From Bryobacterales bacterium (GTDB lineage: Bacteria > Acidobacteriota > Terriglobia > Bryobacterales > Bryobacteraceae): a stretch of 52,399 nucleotides of DNA. Made by a program: the position numbers and the translations under genes. Position 1 is the stretch's first letter; the number at the start of each line of letters is the position of its first letter. The DNA is taken from the NCBI GenBank assembly GCA_020847975.1, contig JADLBD010000222.1, positions 1 through 52,399 on the forward strand. Reading direction: 5' to 3'. The notes below the pieces were generated by a model. It worked only from the letters and a program-made list of their open reading frames with translations. It did no database searches and was not told the origin of the DNA. Positions 45,882 through 52,399 of the stretch are shown here, piece after piece.

Positions 45882-45910
45882 ATTATACGCCAGATGTCGC
45901 CAAGGATCAA
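45882..45910 (-). promoter_or_regulatory. strong sigma-70-like promoter of the RES/Xre pair, probably near-leaderless
   Basis: On the minus strand: -35 TTGATC (45910-45905), 17-base spacer, perfect -10 TATAAT (45887-45882). Transcription would begin about seven bases on, near 45875, only three or so bases before the ATG at 45872. No Shine-Dalgarno sequence fits, so leaderless or nearly leaderless translation is likely. Confidence 0.65.
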
Positions 45911-46054
45911 TTGTTCTGGGAATCGCTACACGCCAAGCCCGCCGCCCGGGGGCTACGGAGAGACGCTGGCGCCCGACGTGAGCCGGGGGTAGAAGAACCT
46001 GGTCATGTCCTTCATCACCTTGGTCAGCAGCCGCCGCGGGAGCCCCGGCGCGCC

Positions 46055-46720
46055 TCAGTCCGTGGCGATCCACCCGTCCACGATCTTGATAATCCGGTGC
46101 CCGTATCCCGCATTCACTTCCGAATGCGTCACCTGAATGATGGTGGTCCCCTCGTCGTTCAGCTTCTTGAACATCTCCATGATCTCCTTGCCCTGGCTCG
46201 AATGGAGATTGCCCGTCGGTTCGTCGGCGAGGATGATTTTCGGGTTCGCGATCATGGCCCGCGCGATCGCTACAAGCTGCTGCTGCCCGCCGCTCAGTTG
46301 ATTTGGATACAGGTCCTTCTTCCCCACAATGTTGAACCGGTCGAGCGCGTCGCAGACAATGCTGTCGCGCTCGCTCTTCTTCACGTTGCGGTAGGAGAGC
46401 GGAATGTCCAGATTCTCATAGACGGTCAGCGAATCGAGCAGATGGTAGCTCTGGAAGACAAAGCCGAAATATCGCTTGTAGACCTCTGACCGGTCCTTCT
46501 TGTTGAGCTTGTGGATCGGGTGGCCCATCAAGTGGTATTCCCCGCTCCAACTCGTATCGTGCATCCCCAGCAGGTGAAGGAGCGTGGATTTTCCCGCGCC
46601 GGAGGGGCCCATGATGGAGATGAACTCCCCCTCCCTGATCTCCGCGTTGATGCGGCGCAACACCCAGGTCCGCGTAGGGCCGTTGTCGTAATATTTCTCG
46701 ACGTTGACAAGTCTGATCAT
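46055..46720 (-). CDS. ABC transporter ATP-binding protein (MacB/LolD type)
   Basis: The 221-residue product is full length. Walker A is GPSGAGKS at residues 38-45, the Q-loop is FVFQSYHLL, the signature is LSGGQ at 142-146, and Walker B is IILADEPTGNL with Asp166-Glu167; His199 is the switch histidine. The DEPTGNL form is typical of MacB/LolD/FtsE exporters, which drive lipoprotein or efflux permeases of the FtsX fold. It is the last gene of the operon, 24 bases behind two long permease genes of the same fold. A 64-bp piece of this gene is duplicated at 44882-44945. After the stop, the same frame continues for about 33 codons. Confidence 0.94.
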   Translation of the reverse strand: MIRLVNVEKYYDNGPTRTWVLRRINAEIREGEFISIMGPSGAGKSTLLHLLGMHDTSWSGEYHLMGHPIHKLNKKDRSEVYKRYFGFVFQSYHLLDSLTVYENLDIPLSYRNVKKSERDSIVCDALDRFNIVGKKDLYPNQLSGGQQQLVAIARAMIANPKIILADEPTGNLHSSQGKEIMEMFKKLNDEGTTIIQVTHSEVNAGYGHRIIKIVDGWIATD

Positions 46721-46744
46721 GTGTCGTCCGGCAAAATCCTTTTC

Positions 46745-49204
46745 CTATTGTTCGCGCAGCGCCATCACCGGCTGCAATCCGACGGCACGGCGCGCCGGCA
46801 GGTAACTCGCCGCCAGCGCCACCACCGCAAGCAGGACACTGGCCGCGAGATACGGCTCGAGGTCAGTTTCCGAGACCCCATAGAGCAGATCCTGGAAGCA
46901 GAACCGCGCGAGCACGAATGCCGCCACGGCTCCAATCGCCAGCCCCGGCAGGATCAGCGTGAAGCACTGCCGTAGCACGAGTTCCATCACATCCACAGGG
47001 CAGGCGCCCATCGCCATCCGAACTCCCAACTCCCCGGTGCGGCGCGAAACCATCTGTCCGGTCACGCCATACACGCCCACGCTCGCCAGCGCCAGGGCGA
47101 GCAATCCGAACACCGCCAGCAGACCCGCGCCCATGCGCGGAGCCCACAGCGCGTCCTCGATCGAAGCCCGGATGGGAATCACTTCGACGCCGGGCAAATC
47201 CGGACGGAAGCGCCTCATCTCCTCGGAAATGCTTCCCGCCAGTTGAGCCGGATCGCCCGCCGCCCGCACCAGAACGAACGCCCTCGATGGGCTGCTCTGC
47301 ATGAGAGGCACGTAGACGTATGGCTCGGGCCGCTCGCCGAGAGCGTTGTACACGCTGTCCCTCGCCACTCCGACCACGGTGTGTTCGTCATAGTCCCCGA
47401 AGAAGCGGAACTTCCTGCCGATGGCTGTCGACCCCGGCCAGAACTGCTGCGCCATCGTTTCATTCACGATGGCCACTTTCGGACTCTCCGCGCCATCTTC
47501 CGCCGTGAAATCGCGCCCGCGCAGGATCAGCACGTCGGTCGTTTCGAAATAACGCGTGCTCACCGTGTTCACCGGGACAATCTCCCCGCTCCTGCCTGAA
47601 TTCTTGCCGGGCAACTGGATGGTGCGGCGCAGCGAACCCTCGCCGAGCAGAGGGTTCGATGCGATGCTCACCGACTGCACTCCGCTGACGGCCGCCAGTT
47701 TCTCCTGGAGGCTTTCATAGAAATTGAGCCGCTGGCAGTCCCCCAAACCCAGCCGGCGCGGATTGACGGCGAAGGAGGCGATGGTTCGCGTATCGAAGCC
47801 GGGATCAATGGCCCGCGCGTTGTGCAGGCTTTTCAGAAACAGATCGGCCCCCACCAGGGCAACCAGCGAAAGCGCCACCTGGCTCACCACCAGGGCCTCG
47901 CGCAAATGCAGTCCCTTCCAGTAACTCAGCTTCGCCCGCGCGTGTTCCCGCAACTCGCCGGTGATCTCCCCTCGCAGCGACTGCAGCGCCGGCAGCAGAC
48001 TCGCGGTAATCCCCGCCAGCAGGGACACCAGCGCCGTAAAGGCGAGCACGCGCCCGTTGATGCTCAAACGCAAGTCCTCCGCCGAAAGGTGCTCGGGGCG
48101 GAAATGCCACAACAACTCGCGGCCCACAACGCCGAACAGGAGACCCAACGCGGATCCGATGGCCACCAGCAGCGCGCTATCCAGAAACACCTGGTAGAGC
48201 AACTTCCGCCGGGTGGCCCCTAAGGCCAGCCGCACCGCCATCTCCCGCCTCCTCACCGAAGATCGCGACAACAGCATGTTGCCCGCGCTGGCAATGGCAA
48301 TCAGCAGCACCAACCCGGAGGCGCTCATCAGCACTACGGCCGCCCGCACCAATCCCTTGTGGTGCATGGGACCCTCGGAAGCCGCATCGAGCGGGGCCAG
48401 TGAGAAACTCCTGCCGGCGTTGTCCACCGGATACTGGTTCGCCAGTTCCCTTCCCACGCGGTCCGCTTCCGCCGCGGCCCATTCCTTCGAGACGCCGTCT
48501 CGCAGGCGCCCCGCTATAAGGAACATCACGGCGCGGCGGGAGTCCACCCAATCGGGCATCTCGATGACCGCGCGGTAAGCCCGCATGGGGACCCACAAGT
48601 CCGTCGACCCGATCCTTTCCAGTCCTTTGAAGGATGCCGGCATCACGGCCGCCACGCGGAACGCCTTGCGGTTCAGGTAGATCGTCTTCCCGATTACTCC
48701 GGCGTCGCCGCGAAACAGCTTGCGCCAGAGCGGGTGGCTCAGCACCACAGGCGAAGACGCCTCATGCCCCCGTGCTTCGGGAACACAGCCCAAAATGGGC
48801 TGTACGCCCGCCATGGTGAAATAGTTGTCCGTCACCACTTCCGCGGTGTACTCACGGATCTGCCTGTCGAACGCCAGATTCACCTTCGCCCACGTGAACG
48901 CCGCCAGTTCACCGAACGCCTGGGAGCGGCGCCGCAGGTCAAGGTAGTTCGGGAACGACACGGGCAAAGGCTCCGGATTCCGCGCATCCTTCGTGAATAC
49001 GGAAAACAGCTTTCCCGGCTCGCGAACGGGCAGCGGAGCCAGCAACACTGCATCCACCAGGGTGAATATCGCCGTGTTGGCGCCAATGCCCAGGGCCAGC
49101 GAAAGCGCCACCAGCAGGGAAATGGTCCGGTTGCGCCACAGCCTCCGCATAGCCATCGCCGCCACCGGCAATTCCTCGACGAACCGGATCAGCCAGGTCT
49201 TCAT
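46745..49204 (-). CDS. MacB/FtsX-type ABC permease, duplicated (ADOP-like)
   Basis: The 819-residue product contains two FtsX permease domains, each with a MacB-type periplasmic core. It begins with a helical segment and the family's 'LSLALGIGANTAIFTLVDAVLLAPLPVREPGKLFSV'. 'RREMAVRLALGATRRKLLYQVFLDSALL' marks the first FtsX domain and 'RRTGELGVRMAMGACPVDVMELVLRQCFTLILPG' the second; it closes with 'LPARRAVGLQPVMALREQ'. This size and duplication match the acidobacterial duplicated permease group, which as I recall is usually not next to ATPase genes, whereas here it is. Four bases overlap the previous permease gene (ATGA). The substrate is unknown; exports such as lipoproteins, siderophores or drugs are typical for the fold. 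Confidence 0.88.
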   Translation of the reverse strand: MKTWLIRFVEELPVAAMAMRRLWRNRTISLLVALSLALGIGANTAIFTLVDAVLLAPLPVREPGKLFSVFTKDARNPEPLPVSFPNYLDLRRRSQAFGELAAFTWAKVNLAFDRQIREYTAEVVTDNYFTMAGVQPILGCVPEARGHEASSPVVLSHPLWRKLFRGDAGVIGKTIYLNRKAFRVAAVMPASFKGLERIGSTDLWVPMRAYRAVIEMPDWVDSRRAVMFLIAGRLRDGVSKEWAAAEADRVGRELANQYPVDNAGRSFSLAPLDAASEGPMHHKGLVRAAVVLMSASGLVLLIAIASAGNMLLSRSSVRRREMAVRLALGATRRKLLYQVFLDSALLVAIGSALGLLFGVVGRELLWHFRPEHLSAEDLRLSINGRVLAFTALVSLLAGITASLLPALQSLRGEITGELREHARAKLSYWKGLHLREALVVSQVALSLVALVGADLFLKSLHNARAIDPGFDTRTIASFAVNPRRLGLGDCQRLNFYESLQEKLAAVSGVQSVSIASNPLLGEGSLRRTIQLPGKNSGRSGEIVPVNTVSTRYFETTDVLILRGRDFTAEDGAESPKVAIVNETMAQQFWPGSTAIGRKFRFFGDYDEHTVVGVARDSVYNALGERPEPYVYVPLMQSSPSRAFVLVRAAGDPAQLAGSISEEMRRFRPDLPGVEVIPIRASIEDALWAPRMGAGLLAVFGLLALALASVGVYGVTGQMVSRRTGELGVRMAMGACPVDVMELVLRQCFTLILPGLAIGAVAAFVLARFCFQDLLYGVSETDLEPYLAASVLLAVVALAASYLPARRAVGLQPVMALREQ

Positions 49205-51648
49205 TCGTACCTCAACGCTTTCAAAGGATCCAATTTGGCCGCCCGCCGGGCAGGCAGATAACAGGCAACGAGCGCCACCGCCGCCAGCAGGCAGGCCGCC
49301 ATCAGATAAGTGGGCGGATGCAGCGTGCTCACGCCGAACAGCAGGCTGTTCGCCACCCGGGAAAATGCCATGGATGCTCCCACGCCCAGCGCGAGGCCCG
49401 GAAGCACCAGAACCATCCCTTCCCCGATCAACCTTCGCAGCACATCCGCGGGCGAAGCGCCCAGCGCCATCCGGATGCCGATTTCAATCGTTCGCTGCGT
49501 CACCGAATACGCCGTCAGGCCGTACACGCCGATTGCCGCGAGCAGAAGCCCCAGGAGCCCGAACAGGCCCAGCAGTTGAGCCATCATGCGCTGCGCCCAC
49601 AAGGAGCGGTCAATCAGTTCGCCAATGGTCTGCGCCTGGCTCAGCGGCAGATGCCGGTCCATGCCTTGCACCTCCGCGCGCAGCATTCCCTCGAGCGGAC
49701 CGGGATTCCCCGCGGCGCTTACCAGCAGCGTCACCGGACTCATATATTCCTGTGACAGGGGAATGAAGGCGCAGGAATACTGATCTTCGCTGAGGCGGAA
49801 AAACTTTGTGTCCGCGGCCACACCCACGATTTCCCGGGGGCTCGTGTCGCCGCTCAAACGCAGGCGCCGGCCGATCGCGCTCTTTCCCGGCCAGAACCGC
49901 CGCGCCAGGCTCCTGTTCACAATCAACACCCGCGGAGAATCCCCGGCGTCGGTCTTGAGAAAAGGCCGTCCCTCCTCCATGCGGATTCGCATCGTGCTGA
50001 AAAACTCCGGATCGACCGTGTCCGTCAACACCATATTCCCTCTCGAGGTGAGCGGCTCACCCTCGCGCATCGCCGCCCGCAGAAAACCTCCCTGGCCCAT
50101 GGGAGTGATAGTGGCCAGGCCAGCCGACCGCACACCCGGAAGCGCCCGCACCCGCTCGAGAAGCCGCAGGTGAAATTCGCTTCCCTGCTGTTCGGAATAT
50201 CCCGCCGCCTTCAGATGGAAGGGAACCATGAGCAGGCTTCGCGTATCAAAGCCGGGGTCCACATGCTGCGCCTGCCGCAGGCTTTCCGTAAACAGCCCCG
50301 CGCCTACCAGAGCGATCACCGCCAGCGCGCACTGCCCCATCACCAGCAGGCTGCGCAATCCGAATATCCGTGATTCCGGAGCCGTCCGCGAGGTCCGCTC
50401 CTTCAGTTCCCGCGCCAGGTCGCGCCGCCAGGAATTCATCGCCGGAGCCAGGCCGAACAGGATCCCGCTGGCAATGGAAACACCCGCCGTGAACAGAAGC
50501 ACGGAGACGTCCAGGGAAAGGTTGAAGGAAGCGTTGTCCAGCCACTGGGGCCGGAAATGCCACAGCAGATCCCGGCTCCAGCGCGCCACCAGCAATCCCA
50601 CGGCGCCGCCGCAGACAGAGAGGACCAGGCTCTCCGTCAGCACCTGGCGCGCAATCCGCCATGCGCCCGCGCCGATCGCCAGCCGGATGGCAAATTCCTT
50701 GCTCCGGTTCCGCGACCGCACCAGCAGCAGCGATGCGACATTCGAGCAGGCGATCATCAGCACCAGGCACACCACCGCCATCAACACCAGCGCCGCCTGT
50801 TCGAGGATTCTTCTGATCCGCGGGGGAATGACGGTTTCCGTGCTTGGCGTGAGGCGGAAACTCCGTCCTGCGTTTACTTCCGGATGGTCCGCCGCCAGTT
50901 GCTGCCCGATGGGCGCGATCGCCTGCTCCGCCGTCTTGAGGCTCATGCCCGGTTTCAGCCGCGCGGCCACGGAAAAGTACAACGCCTTGCGCTCGTCCAC
51001 CGCCTCCGGGCGCGCCATCATCCACCGCGCCATCGACATCGGCGCCCACGCCGCCGGTTCGCTCACCGTGCTCAACCCCTTGAATCCTTCCGGCATCACC
51101 CCGATTACCGTCAGCTTTTGGCGGTTGACCCAAATCGTCCGGCCAATCACGGAACCATCCGCGCCGAACTCTCTCACCCAGGTTCCATGGCTGAGCACCA
51201 CTACCGGAGATCTTCCGGGCGCCGGATCGTCGCTCCTTCCGAAGGTCCGTCCGATGGCCGCCGAAACCCCCAGAACTTCGAAGAAATTCTCCGTCACCAC
51301 TTCCCCGGTCCATGTCTGCGGAGACTCGTCCGCGCGCGACGCAATCATGCTGGCCGGAGTCAGCGCGCACATTCCCGCGAACACGTTCTGATGATTGCGA
51401 ATATCCTCGAAATTCGGATAGGAAACCGCATACAACCCGTTCAATTTCTCGTCGTATGTGGAAACGGTTACCAGCCGCTGCGGCTCGAACACCGCCAGCG
51501 GCTGCAGGAACAATGCTTTGACAAGCGTGAAGATCGCCGTGTTCGCGCCGATTCCCAAGGCCAGCGAGAGGACCGCAACCAGGGTGAACGCGGGACTCTT
51601 GAGCAGCGCGCGGACTCCATACCTGATGTCCTGCCAGAGAGTTTCCAT
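49201..51648 (-). CDS. MacB/FtsX-type ABC permease, duplicated (ADOP-like)
   Basis: The 815-residue product has the same architecture as its neighbour. It opens with 'METLWQDIRYGVRALLKSPAFTLVAVLSLALGIGANTAIFTLVKALFLQPL', the hallmark N-terminus of the acidobacterial duplicated permeases. A MacB-like periplasmic core follows ('VVTENFFEVLGVSAAIGRTF', 'VVLSHGTWVREFGADGSVIGRTIWVN'), then two FtsX domains ('RSKEFAIRLAIGAGAWRIARQVLTESLVL', 'RTIEIGIRMALGASPADVLRRLIGEGMVLVLPG'). It ends 'LPARRAAKLDPLKALRYE'. Translation is coupled to the next permease through a 4-base overlap. The two are paralogues that could form a heterodimer. The gene is preceded by a small coiled-coil protein gene 57 bases upstream. 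Confidence 0.88.
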   Translation of the reverse strand: METLWQDIRYGVRALLKSPAFTLVAVLSLALGIGANTAIFTLVKALFLQPLAVFEPQRLVTVSTYDEKLNGLYAVSYPNFEDIRNHQNVFAGMCALTPASMIASRADESPQTWTGEVVTENFFEVLGVSAAIGRTFGRSDDPAPGRSPVVVLSHGTWVREFGADGSVIGRTIWVNRQKLTVIGVMPEGFKGLSTVSEPAAWAPMSMARWMMARPEAVDERKALYFSVAARLKPGMSLKTAEQAIAPIGQQLAADHPEVNAGRSFRLTPSTETVIPPRIRRILEQAALVLMAVVCLVLMIACSNVASLLLVRSRNRSKEFAIRLAIGAGAWRIARQVLTESLVLSVCGGAVGLLVARWSRDLLWHFRPQWLDNASFNLSLDVSVLLFTAGVSIASGILFGLAPAMNSWRRDLARELKERTSRTAPESRIFGLRSLLVMGQCALAVIALVGAGLFTESLRQAQHVDPGFDTRSLLMVPFHLKAAGYSEQQGSEFHLRLLERVRALPGVRSAGLATITPMGQGGFLRAAMREGEPLTSRGNMVLTDTVDPEFFSTMRIRMEEGRPFLKTDAGDSPRVLIVNRSLARRFWPGKSAIGRRLRLSGDTSPREIVGVAADTKFFRLSEDQYSCAFIPLSQEYMSPVTLLVSAAGNPGPLEGMLRAEVQGMDRHLPLSQAQTIGELIDRSLWAQRMMAQLLGLFGLLGLLLAAIGVYGLTAYSVTQRTIEIGIRMALGASPADVLRRLIGEGMVLVLPGLALGVGASMAFSRVANSLLFGVSTLHPPTYLMAACLLAAVALVACYLPARRAAKLDPLKALRYE

Positions 51649-51705
51649 TAGGGCAATTCTCTCACCCCCGCCGTTGATGCGCCATGCCGCGGCGCCGCCC
51701 TCCGC

Positions 51706-52101
51706 CTACTCGAAGCGCAGGTCCGCTGACCGGCGAAATACAGACCGGAGTTGCTGACGGATTGTATCCCGCAACCGGCGCGCCTCGCCACGCAAGCACT
51801 GGGATTCCTCCCGAACCTGGCTCAATTCCTCCCCGAGTTGCAGAAACTGGTCGTGGAATTCCTTGTTCTGCCGTTGGATCTCTTCCCGGAAACATTCGCT
51901 GGCCTGGCGTGTCTGGCCGCGAATTTCCCACACCCGCGGGTGCACCGTGTCCGTCAACTGGTCTCCCTGCACGATGAGCAGAGGCCTGCGGACGGCTTGT
52001 GACATCGCCGAGCACGCGGCGCTGAAGAGTAGAATTACCGCGATCGCAAGATAGTCAGGGTTCCGGCTCACCCAGCCGGACTGGGCTTGTGGGACGTTCA
52101 T
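51706..52101 (-). CDS. small membrane-anchored coiled-coil protein in ABC operon
   Basis: The 131-residue product has one hydrophobic segment (YLAIAVILLFSAACSAMSQA, residues 17-36) and then a charged, helical tail with heptad-like patterning (RQASECFREEIQRQNKEFHDQFLQLGEELSQVREESQCLRGEARRLRDTI). This suggests a membrane anchor with a coiled coil in the periplasm or cytoplasm, perhaps a spacer or adaptor of the transporter. I do not recognise a family. Its ATG overlaps the stop of the ATPase gene by one base (TGATG), which ties it to the transporter. Confidence 0.7.
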   Translation of the reverse strand: MNVPQAQSGWVSRNPDYLAIAVILLFSAACSAMSQAVRRPLLIVQGDQLTDTVHPRVWEIRGQTRQASECFREEIQRQNKEFHDQFLQLGEELSQVREESQCLRGEARRLRDTIRQQLRSVFRRSADLRFE

Positions 52102-52399
52102 CAGACAACCTCCACATTTTCCTCGACAATCCGCCCGTCAAACAGATGGACAGACCGGTCGGCATGGCGCGCGTAGCGCGGGTCGTGGGTCACCATGCAA
52201 ATGGTCGCTCCCGCGCGGTGCAATTCCCGCAGGAGTTCCATCACCGCCTCGCCGTTTGCCGAATCCAGGTTGCCCGTGGGTTCGTCCGCCAGCAGGATGG
52301 ATGGCTCGCCGACCAGGGCGCGGGCGACGGCAACACGCTGCTGCTGACCGCCCGAAAGCTGCGAAGGATAATGCTTGACGCGATGCGACATCCCCACCC
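52101..52399 (-). CDS. ABC transporter ATP-binding protein, partial (runs off the right end)
   Basis: Only the C-terminal 98 residues are in the window. They contain the signature QLSGGQQQRVAVARAL, the Walker B ILLADEPTGNLDSANGEAV, and the switch His in CMVTHDPRYARHADRSVHLFDGRI. These are MacB/LolD-type features, and the DEPTGNLDS form is closest to LolD/MacB. The Walker A half lies outside the window. The gene is the most upstream one of the visible operon and partners with the two permeases; a second ATPase gene stands at the downstream end. Confidence 0.93.
   Translation of the reverse strand, partial: VGMSHRVKHYPSQLSGGQQQRVAVARALVGEPSILLADEPTGNLDSANGEAVMELLRELHRAGATICMVTHDPRYARHADRSVHLFDGRIVEENVEVV

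Noticed and set aside
46745..52101. Reading the two long permeases as a defence or antiphage system
   Set aside because: The MacB-type core and FtsX domains fully explain them as ABC exporters.

Overview
The window looks like chromosomal DNA from an Acidobacteriota species of the Bryobacterales/Solibacter type. This is an inference from content: high GC, several very large TonB-dependent receptors that start with a carboxypeptidase-regulatory-like domain, two long MacB/FtsX-like permeases of the 'acidobacterial duplicated' architecture, and many Tat- or Sec-exported enzymes. I saw no rRNA, tRNA, CRISPR array, integrase or complete insertion sequence.

Layout. 1-4.6 kb: exported DUF362 protein, BsuPI-domain protein, 6-phosphogluconate dehydrogenase and a toast-rack-type lipoprotein. 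4.6-8.0 kb: a small island (HipA-like kinase plus an unknown small protein) between a degenerate, internally inverted remnant of a lytic transglycosylase gene and the intact gene. 8.0-13.1 kb: an anti-sigma/anti-anti-sigma pair, an exported SGNH-hydrolase/3-keto-disaccharide-hydrolase fusion, an exported acetamidase/formamidase and a convergent amidohydrolase. 13.2-19.7 kb: a TonB receptor followed by a rhamnogalacturonan-lyase-like lipoprotein, a probable pectin side-chain locus with more relaxed codon use than its neighbours. 19.8-24.3 kb: arylsulfotransferase, sulfatase and Gfo/Idh oxidoreductase in one minus-strand operon. 24.4-34.0 kb: TonB receptor, secreted propeller/toroid protein, NagX-like membrane acyltransferase and HerA-like ATPase. 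34.2-43.9 kb: ROK regulator and DegT aminotransferase, divergent from an APC permease and a giant GH20 fusion enzyme, then a class V aminotransferase. 44.0-46.0 kb: a scar with a 5'-truncated TonB receptor, a 64-bp copy of a nearby ABC ATPase gene, and a RES/Xre toxin-antitoxin pair. 46.0-52.4 kb: a five-gene ABC efflux-type operon that runs off the right end.

How the parts may work together. The ROK (NagC-like) regulator, GH20 hexosaminidase, NagX-like acetyltransferase, TonB receptor, aminotransferases and the nearby sulfatase/sulfotransferase suggest use of amino-sugar, possibly sulfated, glycans. Two near-identical promoter/operator modules, one before the ROK gene and one before the 30-34 kb TonB receptor, support a single regulon. 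The most unusual observation is an 89-bp dispersed palindrome-like element that is intergenic at 30.3 kb and sits in frame inside the GH20 gene at 38.6 kb, resembling the protein-coding palindromic elements of Rickettsia.
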